DNA of 64,000 nt from Sphingomonas hengshuiensis (GCA_003240755.1 QFNF01000007.1:1-64000), one strand, 5' to 3'; positions 1 to 8,450 are shown, counted from the stretch's first letter. Program-made: numbers and translations. The notes: generated by a model not told the origin, from the letters alone.

Positions 1-528
1 GACCGCGAACTCGCCGCGCTCGACCATGTACCGGTCGGCGCGCGGCTGGTCACGTTCGTCGGCGAGACCTGCTACAACGAATGGCGCATGACCCGGCTGC
101 AGCATCTGCCCGGCATGGCGCTGGTGCGCAGGCAGGCCTATGCCAACGACCAATGGTCGATGGCCGGCGGCCAGTTGCTGACGGTACGGTACAAGGCGGC
201 GCGCGGCTTCTCGCACGATCCGTCCGAACTGGTGACGGACGTCCAGTGCCCGCGCGAATATTGGCGGCCGATCGCCGGTGCGCTGTACAGGTTTCCGCGC
301 GATGCGTTCGATTATGTCTGGCTGGTCCGCCCGCCGGAATATGACCGGCGGCTGGAACAGGGCCTGATCCCGGTGTGGCGCAACGGGACGAGCGCGCTGT
401 TCCGCATCGACCACCGCGTGCCGCCGCCCGACCTGACATGGAGCGATCTGGGCAATCGTCCGTTCGCAAGGCCCCGCCATCGCCCGACGCGACAGATGGC
501 GGCAAACGACCCGGTAAGGAGACGCTGA
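1..528 (+). CDS. C-terminal part of an unidentified protein (truncated by window edge)
   Basis: The reading frame is open from the first base and stops at 526-528, so the N-terminus lies outside the window. About 175 residues are visible. They are rich in Arg, Trp and Tyr, with no obvious signal peptide or membrane segment in this part. I do not recognise a family. It may be the soluble tail of a larger protein. The stop overlaps the start of the next gene (TGATG), so the two are probably translationally coupled and cotranscribed. The end of the frame is secure; the function is unknown. Confidence 0.6.
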   Translation, partial: DRELAALDHVPVGARLVTFVGETCYNEWRMTRLQHLPGMALVRRQAYANDQWSMAGGQLLTVRYKAARGFSHDPSELVTDVQCPREYWRPIAGALYRFPRDAFDYVWLVRPPEYDRRLEQGLIPVWRNGTSALFRIDHRVPPPDLTWSDLGNRPFARPRHRPTRQMAANDPVRRR

Positions 529-854
529 TGGACCTCTTGAACAATGCCCTGAACCTTGCCGGGCGTTTCGACCTGCCCGCGATCGCCGAAAAGGCGGGGA
601 TTTCCGGCGAACAGGTGCAGACGGTGCTCGGCCTGCTCGCGAGGTTCGCCGGCCATGCCGATCCCGCGCAGGAGGCCGCCGACCATAGTGGCGTGTCGCG
701 GCATCAGATCGAGGCGATCCTGTCCGAAGTCGGCGGACCCGACGCGCTGGGCCAGTTCGCGCAACTGCTCGGCCTCGACGTCGATCCGGCGGCGCGCGGC
801 GGCATCGGCGATCTGCTGCCCGGCGGCCTGGGCGGGCTGCTCGGCAGGAAGTAG
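528..854 (+). CDS. Small helical hypothetical protein, DUF937/YidB-like in character
   Basis: 108 residues, starting at the ATG that overlaps the previous stop, with GGAG-type spacing (AAGGAG) a few bases upstream. The sequence is a run of short amphipathic helices with repeated Gly-Leu-Leu turns and ends in a Gly-Leu-rich tail (GGLGGLLGRK). This layout recalls the DUF937/YidB group, whose function is not established. There are no catalytic motifs, signal peptide or cysteines. It is coupled to the upstream partial gene. Family assignment is by resemblance only. A hairpin terminator follows at 869-910. Confidence 0.6.
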   Translation: MDLLNNALNLAGRFDLPAIAEKAGISGEQVQTVLGLLARFAGHADPAQEAADHSGVSRHQIEAILSEVGGPDALGQFAQLLGLDVDPAARGGIGDLLPGGLGGLLGRK

Positions 855-868
855 CCGCCGCCGGCACA

Positions 869-913
869 GGCCGGGCCGCTCGTCCTGCCCGGCCCGTTCG
901 GTACGAACGGTTT
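869..913 (+). terminator. Double hairpin terminator after the small helical protein
   Basis: An 8-bp stem (GGCCGGGC / GCCCGGCC, loop 877-886) is followed directly by a perfect 7-bp stem (CCGTTCG, loop GTA, CGAACGG at 894-910) and then TTTG. It sits between the rightward genes and the leftward acetyltransferase, so it may serve both directions. Confidence 0.55.
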
Positions 914-934
914 GCGGATGGCCCCCGGGGCGGC

Positions 935-2065
935 CTATCCCCGCCGAAACGGGGTCATTTCCTGCAGGAACGCCTGCTCCTGCCCGATCGCCGCGCGCTC
1001 GCGCTCCAGATAGTCGGCCACCGCCCGGCGAAATCCCGGATCGGGCAGGAAATGCGCCGACCATGTCGTGACCGGCACATAGCCGCGCGCCAGCTTGTGC
1101 TCGCCCTGCGCCCCGGCCTCGACCCGTTGCAACCCCCGCGCGATCGCGGCATCGATCGCCTGATAATAGCACAGCTCGAAATGGAGGAACGGCACCTCCT
1201 CCACCGCGCCCCAGTAGCGCCCGTACAGCGCATCGTCGCCGATCAGGTTCAGCGCCCCCGCGATCGGCCGCCCGTCGCGTTCGGCCACGATCAGCAACAC
1301 CCGGTCGGCCATCGTCTGCGACAACAGTGAAAAGAAGCACCGCGTCAGGTAGGGCCGACCCCATTTGCGGTTGCCGGTATCCTGATAGAAACTCCAGAAC
1401 GCGTCCCAGTACGCCTCGGTCAGCGCACGGCCGGTCAGATGGCGGATGGTCAGCCCCGCGACCGCCGCGGCGCGTTCCTTGCGGATCGCCTTGCGCTTGC
1501 GGCTGGCAAGGTCGTTCAGGAAATCGTCGAACCCGGCATAGCCGCGATTGTCCCAGTGGAATTGCGTGCCCGACCGGGTCAGCCACCCGGCCGCCTCGAA
1601 CGCCGCCAACTGCCCCTTGTCGACAAAGGTCGCGTGCGCCGACGACAGGCCGTTCTGCCGCACCACCGCCTCGATCGCGCCGATCAGCGCCGGGGCCTGT
1701 CCGGGGTCGCGCAGCAGCAGCCGGGGTCCGGGCACCGGGGTGAACGGCACCGCGAGCTGCAACTTGGGATAATAGTCGCCCCCGGCACGCTCCCATGCAT
1801 CGGCCCATGCGTGGTCGAACACATATTCGCCCTGGCTGTGCCCCTTGGCATAGGCGGGCGCGATCGCGGCGGGGATGCCGTTCGCATCATCGACGATGAT
1901 CGGCAGCGCCTGCCACCCCGATCCGCCGCCCACGCTCCCCGATTCCTCCAGCGCCGCCAGAAAGGCATGGGACAGGAACGGATTGCCCGTGCCCGCACAG
2001 GCATCCCACTGGTCGGCGGGAACGGCGCGGACGCCCTCGGCGATGCGGGCGGTGATGGTCGTCAC
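935..2065 (-). CDS. GNAT/FemAB-like N-acyltransferase, COG3146 (DUF482) family
   Basis: About 376 residues, a normal length for COG3146 proteins. The first half carries the family's conserved stretch (NPFLSHAFLAALEESG). The middle has a basic SRKRKAIRKER segment, and the C-terminal half reads as an acyltransferase fold (GALNLIGDD, then GAQGEHKLARGY). These proteins are predicted acyl- or aminoacyltransferases related to peptidoglycan-type FemAB enzymes; the substrate is unknown. I prefer the GTG at 2065 (VTTITARI) because homologues begin there. An in-frame extension to 2152 is Arg/Pro-rich and looks non-coding. It is a single gene downstream of nothing obvious. The family is confident, the biochemical role is not. 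Confidence 0.85.
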   Translation of the reverse strand: MTTITARIAEGVRAVPADQWDACAGTGNPFLSHAFLAALEESGSVGGGSGWQALPIIVDDANGIPAAIAPAYAKGHSQGEYVFDHAWADAWERAGGDYYPKLQLAVPFTPVPGPRLLLRDPGQAPALIGAIEAVVRQNGLSSAHATFVDKGQLAAFEAAGWLTRSGTQFHWDNRGYAGFDDFLNDLASRKRKAIRKERAAAVAGLTIRHLTGRALTEAYWDAFWSFYQDTGNRKWGRPYLTRCFFSLLSQTMADRVLLIVAERDGRPIAGALNLIGDDALYGRYWGAVEEVPFLHFELCYYQAIDAAIARGLQRVEAGAQGEHKLARGYVPVTTWSAHFLPDPGFRRAVADYLERERAAIGQEQAFLQEMTPFRRG

Positions 2066-2126
2066 GGATGCGAAGATAGGGGGCGCGGCGCGGCGGGGAA
2101 AGGTGCGGCGTGCCGGCCACCCGCGA

Positions 2127-3443
2127 TCATCCCGGCTCCGGACCCCTGTCACCCGGCGCGGGCGGCTCCTTCGTCACCTTCGACCCGTCGTGGAACGTCA
2201 CCTCCCGCCGCGGCACCGGAATCCGGATCCCATGGTCGGCGAACAGGTCCCACAACCGGTTGAGCAGGTCCGATCGCACATTGCCGACCCCCTGTTCGGG
2301 ATCGCTGATCCATACCAGCATCTCATGCTCGACGGCATATTCCCCGTACGAGATCAGCCAGACGTTCGGTGCCGGGCTGCGCAGCACGCGCGGGCTTTCG
2401 GTCGCGGCCTGCAGCATCAGCTTCTGCGCCAGCCGCAGGTCGGTCTCGTATCCGACGCCGACCGGGATGCGCACCCGGACGTTGCGGTCGGAAAAGGACC
2501 AGTTCTCCACCTCCTGCGTCATCAGGATCTCGTTGGGGATCAGGTGTTCCTTGCCGTCGCGGGTGATGACCGACACCGCGCGCACCCCGATCTTGTTGAC
2601 CCAGCCGAAACTGTCGCCGACGACGATCACGTCGCCGGGCTTGATCGACCGGTCCATCAGCAGGATGATGCCCGCGATCAGGTTGCCGACCGTCTTCTGC
2701 AATCCGAATCCGACCGCGAGGCCCAGTCCGCCCGAAAAGATCGCAAAGGTCGTCAGGTCGATGCCGAGCAGGTCGATGCCGAAGAAGAAGGCGGTGATGA
2801 CGACCGCGATCGACGCCAGCTTCTGCGCCAGCAGCTTCTGCGCGGGGTCGAGGCTTCTCGCCTGCCCCACGCCATGTTCGACCAGCTTGTTGGCGATGCG
2901 GACCACGGCATAGAGCACGACCGCGGTCAGCAGCGTGCTGACCAGGGCGAGCAGCGACAATCGCCGGCGCCCGACCGAAAAGCCGATGGCGTCCAGCGTC
3001 GCGGTGATCGGCTCCAGCCCGCCGACCGACCCCGACAGCACCGCCACGAACAGGATGGCGGCGACCGCCCATGCCAGCCACCGCGCCAGGTTGACCCCGC
3101 GCAGCAACTGCATCGCCAGCCGTGCGACCGCCGCGCCCAGCGCGACCCCGACGACGATATCCGCCAGCGCGCCCCAGGCACGCCCCTGCGCCACCAGCGC
3201 CAGCGCCAGTACCGCCACCAGATGGCGGACGATATCGCACATCCGCGTGGCGAGGCCGACGGCATGGTCGGGCACGCGTTCGCGCCACAATTCGGTCAGA
3301 CGCGGCCCGGCCCAGCGTCCGGCGAACCAGCCAAGCGCCAGCGACAGCAGCACGAGGCACAGTGCGATGCCGCCCTCGGCCAGCGCCCATTCGTCCCCCA
3401 CCGGCAGACCGCGCGCGGCCAGCCATGCGGCGGCCTCGCTCAC
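2127..3443 (-). CDS. Small-conductance mechanosensitive channel (MscS family)
   Basis: 438 residues. Several hydrophobic helices span residues ~23-40, 70-110, 122-140 and 163-185. The pore-lining helix and Gly/Ala-rich hinge follow at ~210-260 (FAIFSGGLGLAVGFGLQK). The cytoplasmic beta and alpha/beta domains (KPGDVIVV, LIPNEILM) make up the rest. Such channels open under membrane tension to release solutes on hypo-osmotic shock. The start is a GTG that overlaps the metC stop (GTGA), making this the third gene of the sseA-metC-mscS operon. The coupling to sulfur-amino-acid enzymes is unexplained. The family assignment is firm. Confidence 0.92.
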   Translation of the reverse strand: MSEAAAWLAARGLPVGDEWALAEGGIALCLVLLSLALGWFAGRWAGPRLTELWRERVPDHAVGLATRMCDIVRHLVAVLALALVAQGRAWGALADIVVGVALGAAVARLAMQLLRGVNLARWLAWAVAAILFVAVLSGSVGGLEPITATLDAIGFSVGRRRLSLLALVSTLLTAVVLYAVVRIANKLVEHGVGQARSLDPAQKLLAQKLASIAVVITAFFFGIDLLGIDLTTFAIFSGGLGLAVGFGLQKTVGNLIAGIILLMDRSIKPGDVIVVGDSFGWVNKIGVRAVSVITRDGKEHLIPNEILMTQEVENWSFSDRNVRVRIPVGVGYETDLRLAQKLMLQAATESPRVLRSPAPNVWLISYGEYAVEHEMLVWISDPEQGVGNVRSDLLNRLWDLFADHGIRIPVPRREVTFHDGSKVTKEPPAPGDRGPEPG

Positions 3444-4633
3444 CGCGCCGCCCGGAACCGGTCGAGCCCGGCGGCGAGATCGGCGATCAGGTCGTCGGGG
3501 TCCTCCAGCCCGATCTGCAACCGGATCATCGGCCCCTCCGCCCCGGCGCGGGTGACGCTGCGATAGCGGTGCGGATCGATCGGCAGCGCCAGGCTTTCAT
3601 ACCCGCCCCAGCTATACCCGATGCCGAACAGCGCCAGCCCGTCGATCAGCGCGACTCGCCCGGCATCCCCGCCGCCGTCGAGGACGAAGGCGAACAGCCC
3701 GGCGCTCCCCCGGAAATCGCGCGTGAAGATGTCGTGTCCGGGGCAGCCCGGCAACGCCGGATGCAGCACCCGCGCGACGCCCTCCTGCTCGGCCAGCCAG
3801 CGGGCGATGCGGATCGACGAATCGCCATGCTGGCGCAACCGCACCGCCATGGTGCGCAGGCCCCGCGCCCCCAGCGCGGCATCGTCCGGCCCGACATGCT
3901 GCCCCAGTTGATAGGTCGCATCGCGCAGCCGCTGCCAATGCGACGCGACCGCCGTCGCCGATCCCAGCATCGCGTCGGAATGGCCGACGACATATTTGGT
4001 GCACGCCATGATCGTGACGTCGACGCCGTGCGCCATCGCCGGGAACAGCAACGGCGTGGCCCAGGTATTGTCGAGGATCGTGGTGATGCCGCGTTCGCGC
4101 GCGATCCGGGTCATCGCCGGCACGTCCTGCACCTCGAACGTCAGGCTGCCGGGACTTTCGAGGAACAGCACCTTCGTCGCCGGGGTCATCAGCCCGGCGA
4201 TGCCCGCACCGATCACCGGGTCGTACAGCGTCGTCGTCACCCCGATCGTCTTGAGCATCCCCATCGCAAAGGCGCGCGTCGGGTCATAGGCGCTGTCGGG
4301 CAGCAACAGATGGTCGCCGGGCTTCAGAAAGGCGAGCAGCGCGGTGGTGATCGCCGCCACGCCCGATGGATAGAGCAACGTCCCCTCGGCGCCGGGCTCC
4401 AGTTCGGTCAGCGCCTCGGCCAGCGACCACTGGGTCGGCGTGCCGCGCCGGCCGTAATACAGCCTGTGATGCGTGTCCGCCCCCGCCGCCGCGCGCAGGG
4501 CGGCCACGTCGTCGTACAGGATCGTCGACGCGCGCCAGACGGGAACGTTGACGACACCCGCGGTCCATTCGGGCCGCCGCCCGCCGGTCACGACGCGCGT
4601 TTCGGGCGATTGCGGCCGGTCGGACGCGCTCAT
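3440..4633 (-). CDS. metC: Cystathionine beta-lyase, PLP-dependent Cys/Met metabolism family
   Basis: 397 residues. The PLP lysine is in ACTKYVVGHSD (K213), preceded by the ESPGS and LDNTWATP segments typical of cystathionine beta-lyases of the Cys/Met-metabolism PLP family. It would cleave cystathionine to homocysteine, pyruvate and ammonia in methionine synthesis. The start ATG overlaps the stop of the sulfurtransferase gene by 4 nt (ATGA), and its own stop overlaps the MscS start. Other gamma-family enzymes (gamma-synthase, methionine gamma-lyase) are alternatives, but the substrate-loop sequence fits MetC best. Confidence 0.88.
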   Translation of the reverse strand: MSASDRPQSPETRVVTGGRRPEWTAGVVNVPVWRASTILYDDVAALRAAAGADTHHRLYYGRRGTPTQWSLAEALTELEPGAEGTLLYPSGVAAITTALLAFLKPGDHLLLPDSAYDPTRAFAMGMLKTIGVTTTLYDPVIGAGIAGLMTPATKVLFLESPGSLTFEVQDVPAMTRIARERGITTILDNTWATPLLFPAMAHGVDVTIMACTKYVVGHSDAMLGSATAVASHWQRLRDATYQLGQHVGPDDAALGARGLRTMAVRLRQHGDSSIRIARWLAEQEGVARVLHPALPGCPGHDIFTRDFRGSAGLFAFVLDGGGDAGRVALIDGLALFGIGYSWGGYESLALPIDPHRYRSVTRAGAEGPMIRLQIGLEDPDDLIADLAAGLDRFRAAR

Positions 4634-5460
4634 GCCGTCACCTTCGGCGTCTGGGGGTCGGCGGCCCATTCGGTCCAGCTTCCATCGTACAGCGCGGCAT
4701 CGCGGCCGAGCAGGTGGAGCGCGAAGGCGGGGATCGCCGCGGTGATGCCCGATCCGCAGGTGGCGGTGATCGGCCGGTCCAGATCGATGCCCGCCCCGGT
4801 GAACAGCGCCGCCAGTTTCTGCGGCGACCGCCACGTCCCGTCGTCGCGAAAGAAACGCGCATAGTGCAGGTTGATGCTCCCCGGAATATGCCCCGACGGC
4901 AGGCCGCGCGGATCGGCCTCGCTGCCGTCGAACCGCGCGGGCGAGCGGGCATCGACCAGTTGCTGCAGATCGCTGTCGAGGCCGGCCAGGACCATCGCCT
5001 TGGTCCGCACCGGCGCCAGGTCGGGATCGGCGCCGAAGCGGGTCGGTGCCGAGAAACCATCGCCCGCCTCGATCGCCCGCCCCTCGGCCCGCCACTTCGC
5101 CAGGCCGCCATCGAGGATCGCGACCGGCAGTCCGCGCGCGAACCGGCGCAACAGCCACCATGCGCGCGCGGCGCTGTGGTGCGGCGAATTGTCGTACAGC
5201 ACGATCTGCGCATCGTCGCCGATCCCGATCGCGCCCAGCCGCTCCGCCAGCCTGTCGGCGGCGGGCAGCGACGTCGCCTGGCCCGTCGACAGCGCACGCA
5301 GGTCGAGGAACCGTGCACCCGGAATATGGCCGTCGCGAAATTCGGCGGCCTCGTCGCGCGGCGGATCGGGCTGGACGGGCACGAACGTCGCGTCGAGGAC
5401 GATCAGCCCGAGGGTGCCGAGCCGGTCGGCGAGCCATGCGGTGGAGACGAGCGGTTGCAT
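4630..5460 (-). CDS. sseA: 3-mercaptopyruvate sulfurtransferase (two rhodanese domains)
   Basis: 276 residues with two rhodanese repeats. The first (~1-130) is inactive and carries DGHIPGARFLDL. The second (~150-276) has the catalytic Cys in TATCGSGIT (C235). The CGSG(I/V)T loop is characteristic of mercaptopyruvate rather than thiosulfate sulfurtransferases. The enzyme transfers sulfur from 3-mercaptopyruvate to thiol acceptors or cyanide in the cytoplasm. I start at the ATG at 5460 (MQPLVSTAWL); a 12-residue upstream extension has no support. It is first in the coupled operon with metC and mscS, consistent with cysteine and sulfur catabolism. Confidence 0.9.
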   Translation of the reverse strand: MQPLVSTAWLADRLGTLGLIVLDATFVPVQPDPPRDEAAEFRDGHIPGARFLDLRALSTGQATSLPAADRLAERLGAIGIGDDAQIVLYDNSPHHSAARAWWLLRRFARGLPVAILDGGLAKWRAEGRAIEAGDGFSAPTRFGADPDLAPVRTKAMVLAGLDSDLQQLVDARSPARFDGSEADPRGLPSGHIPGSINLHYARFFRDDGTWRSPQKLAALFTGAGIDLDRPITATCGSGITAAIPAFALHLLGRDAALYDGSWTEWAADPQTPKVTA

Positions 5461-5589
5461 GGGGGCAAGGCTTAGGCCCGTGGTCCCGCCGGTCAAGCGT
5501 CGCTGCGCCCGGCCGGGGGCGAACCGCCGCTCCCTTGAACACCTGCGCGACCACCTCTAGACGCTGATCGAACGGAAAAGGGGGGTCGC

Positions 5590-6156
5590 ATGGCGCTGTT
5601 CGGATATGCCCGTGTCTCGACGACCGACCAGGACCTCGGCATCCAGGAAGCAGCGTTGCGTGCCGCCGGTTGCCAGACGATACGGTCGGAAAGGAAATCG
5701 GCAGCCGGGCGGCAGGGGCGGACCGAGCTGCAGGTCCTGCTCGACTTCCTGCGCGACGGCGACACGCTGGTCGTCACCCGCATCGATCGCCTCGCCCGGT
5801 CGATGAAGGACCTGCAGGACATCGTCCACGAACTGAAGGGCCGCGGCGTGATGCTGCGTGCGACCGAACAGCCGATCGACACCGGCACCGCGGCGGGCAA
5901 GGCGTTCCTCGACATGCTCGGCGTCTTTGCCGAGTTCGAGACGAACCTGCGCCGCGAACGCCAGGCCGAAGGGATCGCCGCAGCCAAGGCGCGCGGCGTC
6001 TACAAGGGCGGTAAGCCGCGCATCGACCCGGACGCGGTCCGCAGGCTGGCGGCCGGGGGCATGCGCCCGGCGCACATCGCGCGCGAACTGGGGATTTCGC
6101 GGGGGACGGTGTACCGGTTCCTGCCCGCATCGGCGCCCGATACTTCGCGCGCATGA
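5590..6156 (+). CDS. Orphan serine recombinase/resolvase
   Basis: 188 residues. The N-terminal resolvase catalytic domain (1-140) has the nucleophile Ser in YARVSTTDQ (Ser10) and the arginine helix RIDRLARSMKDL. The long E-helix is followed by a C-terminal helix-turn-helix (HIARELGISRGTVYRFL, ~165-180). This is the length of Tn3-type resolvases and DNA invertases. It would cut and rejoin DNA at paired crossover sites. No transposase, terminal inverted repeats or invertible segment is visible beside it, so its target is unknown. Start ATG at 5590, with a purine-rich GGAAAAGGGGGG just upstream. It diverges from sseA. Confidence 0.9.
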   Translation: MALFGYARVSTTDQDLGIQEAALRAAGCQTIRSERKSAAGRQGRTELQVLLDFLRDGDTLVVTRIDRLARSMKDLQDIVHELKGRGVMLRATEQPIDTGTAAGKAFLDMLGVFAEFETNLRRERQAEGIAAAKARGVYKGGKPRIDPDAVRRLAAGGMRPAHIARELGISRGTVYRFLPASAPDTSRA

Positions 6157-6199
6157 TCGATCCGCCGGCGGGCGGACCGCCACCCGGCAGTCACAATGT

Positions 6200-6412
6200 T
6201 CATTGCGCGGTGGTGTCGGCGATCGCCGGTTCGGCCATCCGCCCGCGACGGCGCTCCAGTGCCTGCCGGTCGGACAGGGGCGTGGCGACCACCGTTCCCC
6301 TGGTGGCCGGCTCGATCCGGCTTTCCCAGTAACCGGCAGCGATCAGGCCGCCCAGCACGAGCGTGCCGAACAGCCCGACGATCAGGATTTCGTTACGGGT
6401 CTTTCTGCGCAT
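6200..6412 (-). CDS. Small single-pass membrane protein, unknown function
   Basis: 70 residues from the ATG at 6412. A basic N-terminus (MRRKTRNE) precedes a hydrophobic helix at ~8-28 (ILIVGLFGTLVLGGLIAAGYW), then a charged tail of about 40 residues. This arrangement predicts a type II (N-in) inner-membrane anchor with a short periplasmic tail. It is not a recognised family. It converges with the recombinase and is separated from the rpsU unit by about 85 bases. Longer in-frame starts upstream are Cys/Pro-rich and unlikely. Confidence 0.6.
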   Translation of the reverse strand: MRRKTRNEILIVGLFGTLVLGGLIAAGYWESRIEPATRGTVVATPLSDRQALERRRGRMAEPAIADTTAQ

Positions 6413-6497
6413 GTTCGTCCCCCGGGCGGCGCATGACGATACGCCAGCGGGACAAACGGCGATCGGCCGGATTGGCTCCGGCGCCCGCGCGTCTTGG

Positions 6498-6704
6498 TCA
6501 CAGCAGGACGATATGGTCCGCATCGACCAGGTCGACGGCGATCAGCGTACCGCCCACGCGGACACGCTTCTCGACCTCGTCGACCGGGGTGCGGTGCAGT
6601 TCGAGCTGGTAACGCCCGCCGGCATCCCGACGGAGATAGAAGGCCCCGCCGTCGCGGACCAGCGTGCCGGTCTCGTCGATCCGGCCGCCGATCTCCGCCG
6701 GCAT
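6498..6704 (-). CDS. Small protein resembling DUF5818
   Basis: 68 residues, predicted to be mostly beta strands: a short strand (GTLVRDGGAFYLRRD), a basic turn and two further strands (RVRVGGTLIAVDLVDADHI). The pattern is like that of the DUF5818 domain common in sphingomonads, but this match is from memory of the pattern and not tested. It begins 5 nt after the rpsU stop and should be cotranscribed with it. No membrane segment, cysteine or catalytic motif. Function unknown. Confidence 0.65.
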   Translation of the reverse strand: MPAEIGGRIDETGTLVRDGGAFYLRRDAGGRYQLELHRTPVDEVEKRVRVGGTLIAVDLVDADHIVLL

Positions 6705-6709
6705 GGCGC

Positions 6710-6910
6710 TTACTTGTCGCGTTCGGCGCGCTTGCGATCGGCCTTGCGTGCGCGGCTGATCGCGGCGGCACGCTCGCGCGCGCGCTTTTCCGACGGCTTT
6801 TCATAGTGCCGGCGCAGCTTCATTTCGCGGTACACGCCTTCGCGCTGCAGCTTCTTCTTGAGTGCACGGAGCGCCTGGTCGACATTATTGTCGCGGACGA
6901 TGATCTGCAT
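6710..6910 (-). CDS. rpsU: 30S ribosomal protein S21
   Basis: 66 residues beginning [20 protein letters not shown], the S21 signature, with a Lys/Arg-rich second half typical of this small rRNA-binding protein of the 30S platform. S21 contacts the 3' end of 16S rRNA near the anti-Shine-Dalgarno. The start at 6910 is preceded by AAGGA. The next gene follows after 5 nt. Upstream on this strand (about 6990-7015) TTGCCA and TAATAG lie 15 bp apart and could be a weak promoter. Identification is secure. Confidence 0.97.
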   Translation of the reverse strand: MQIIVRDNNVDQALRALKKKLQREGVYREMKLRRHYEKPSEKRARERAAAISRARKADRKRAERDK

Positions 6911-7105
6911 TGGGGTAAGCGTCCTTGAGAGAATCGGGTGCGGGCCGGGGATTCGCGATTCCCGGCCTATCCCCCGCCGCCTATTACGAACCATGCGGGT
7001 TTGGCAATCGTTCCGTGCCGATCCGGTCACGGAATCGACAGGTTTCGCCGCATATGCGGCCGATCGGGCACATCGCAGGCCGGAAACGGCCGCGCCGACG
7101 TCGCG

Positions 7106-7465
7106 TCAGGCCGGCGGCACGATTCGCGACAGGTTCATTTCCAGCCAGTCGGTCAGCCGCGCGACATGCGCCGCCGCTTCCGCGCCGAGCGGGGTCAGCG
7201 AATAGTCGACATGCGGCGGCACCGTGCCATGCGCCACCCGGCGGACCAGCGCGTCGCCCTCCAGCAGCCTGAGCGTCTGCGCCAGCATCCGCTCGCTGAC
7301 CCCGTCGATCCGCCGGCGCAGTTCGCTGAAGCGATGGGTGCGTTCGCGCAGCACCAGCAGGACCAGCACCCCCCACTGGCTGGTCATGTGCCGCAGGATC
7401 GCGCGCGAGGGACAGGCGGCGGCGAGCACGTCGCCACGCCGCAGCCGATCGGTCAGGCTTTCCAT
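7106..7465 (-). CDS. HxlR-family transcriptional regulator (QorR/YtfH-like)
   Basis: 119 residues forming one winged helix-turn-helix. Diagnostic segments are CPSRAILRHMTSQWGVLVLLVL near the N-terminus, FSELRRRIDGVSERMLAQTLRLLE (recognition region) and YSLTPLGAE at the wing. Several HxlR proteins sense redox or electrophiles through the N-terminal Cys present here at position 18. It is transcribed divergently from a QorB-like quinone reductase, the same arrangement as E. coli ytfH/ytfG, so it probably represses that gene. A near-perfect palindrome lies between them. Confidence 0.9.
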   Translation of the reverse strand: MESLTDRLRRGDVLAAACPSRAILRHMTSQWGVLVLLVLRERTHRFSELRRRIDGVSERMLAQTLRLLEGDALVRRVAHGTVPPHVDYSLTPLGAEAAAHVARLTDWLEMNLSRIVPPA

Positions 7466-7502
7466 ACTAACAGAAATGTCCGTACTTATCTTTCGTAAGC
7501 TC

Positions 7503-7518
7503 GTTATCTAGATAGCGC
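7503..7518. promoter_or_regulatory. Palindromic operator candidate between HxlR regulator and qorB
   Basis: A 16-base near-palindrome with a perfect TATCTAGATA core lies in the short, AT-rich divergent intergenic region, about 30 nt before the qorB start. HxlR regulators act as dimers on such symmetric sites. Position and symmetry make this the likely operator; coordinates may be off by one base. Confidence 0.45.
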
Positions 7519-7544
7519 CGGTCCACGCAGCAAGGAGCCATTTC

Positions 7545-8393
7545 ATGACCATCGCCATCACCGGCATCTCCGGCCAGCTCGGCCGCCTTATCGCCGACGC
7601 GCTTGCCGCCCGTGCGCCCGGCGCCGATGTCGTCGGCCTCGCCCGCACGCCCGGGCGTGTCGCCATCGACGGCGTCGCGGTCCGCCGCTTCGACTATGAC
7701 GATCCCGCCACCCTTGCCCCGGCGCTCGCCGGGGTCGACACGCTGATGCTGGTCTCGTCGAGCGAGGTCGGTCAGCGCGAACGGCAGCACCGCGCGGTGA
7801 TCGACGCCGCCGGCGCGGCGGGGGTCGGACGCATCGTCTATACCAGCCTGCTCCACGCCGACACCTCCACGCTGTCGCTCGCCGGCGAGCATCGCGCCAC
7901 CGAACGCGCGCTGGGCGACTCCGGCATCGCCCACACCATCCTGCGCAACGGATGGTACACCGAAAACTATACCGCGTCGGTTCCCCCCGCGCTCGCCCAT
8001 GGCGCGTTCATCGGCAGTGCCGGCGAAGGCCGCATCGCATCGGCCGCGCGCGCCGACTATGCCGAGGCGGCGGCGGTGGTGCTGGCCGACGATGCCCATG
8101 CCGGGCAGGTCCATGAACTGGCGGGCGACCATGCCTATACCCTCAGCGAACTGGCGGCCGAGCTGTCGCGGCAGGCGGGGCGCGACATTCCCTATGTCGA
8201 CCTGCCCGAGGCAGACTATGCCGCCGCGCTCGCCGGGGCCGGCCTGCCCCAGCCGCTCGCCTCCGCACTGGCGAGCTTCGACGTCGCCGCGGCGGGCGGT
8301 GCGCTGTTCCACGACGGCGACGCGCTGTCGCGGCTGATCGGACGCCCGACGACCCCGCTGGCCGCCTCGATCGCGGCGGCGTTGCCACGCTGA
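7545..8393 (+). CDS. qorB: NAD(P)H:quinone oxidoreductase, QorB/NmrA-like SDR
   Basis: 282 residues of an atypical short-chain dehydrogenase. The N-terminal dinucleotide motif is GISGQLGRLIADAL (residues ~6-19). The central NmrA-type segments are IVYTSLLHAD and AHTILRNGWYTENY. The closest known layout is E. coli QorB, which reduces quinones with NADPH and may limit quinone or electrophile stress. The start is preceded by AAGGAG. It diverges from an HxlR regulator and ends at a long hairpin. Substrate specificity is inferred from the gene pair, not visible in the sequence. Confidence 0.85.
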   Translation: MTIAITGISGQLGRLIADALAARAPGADVVGLARTPGRVAIDGVAVRRFDYDDPATLAPALAGVDTLMLVSSSEVGQRERQHRAVIDAAGAAGVGRIVYTSLLHADTSTLSLAGEHRATERALGDSGIAHTILRNGWYTENYTASVPPALAHGAFIGSAGEGRIASAARADYAEAAAVVLADDAHAGQVHELAGDHAYTLSELAAELSRQAGRDIPYVDLPEADYAAALAGAGLPQPLASALASFDVAAAGGALFHDGDALSRLIGRPTTPLAASIAAALPR

Positions 8394-8408
8394 GGCGGGG
8401 ATTCCCGT

Positions 8409-8450
8409 CCGGCTGCGCTACCCCCGACCGACCGGGGGTAGCGCAGCCGG
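8409..8450. terminator. Perfect 18-bp hairpin between convergent genes
   Basis: The arms at 8409-8426 and 8433-8450 are perfect inverted complements with a 6-base loop (ACCGAC). There is no T-tract on either side. It lies between convergent qorB and the photolyase gene and could end transcription from both. The core (TACCCCCG / CGGGGGTA) is shared with the hairpin at 33806-33831, so it may be a member of a palindromic repeat family. Confidence 0.6.

Noticed and set aside
5461..6199. Possible transposon around the serine recombinase
   Set aside because: No terminal inverted repeats, transposase, target-site duplication or composition shift can be seen around the gene.
6985..7015. EcfG-like GGAAC-N17-GGTT upstream of rpsU on the minus strand
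   Set aside because: The -10 part has a mismatch (GGTT), and the region also has an ordinary weak -35/-10. Not strong enough to call.
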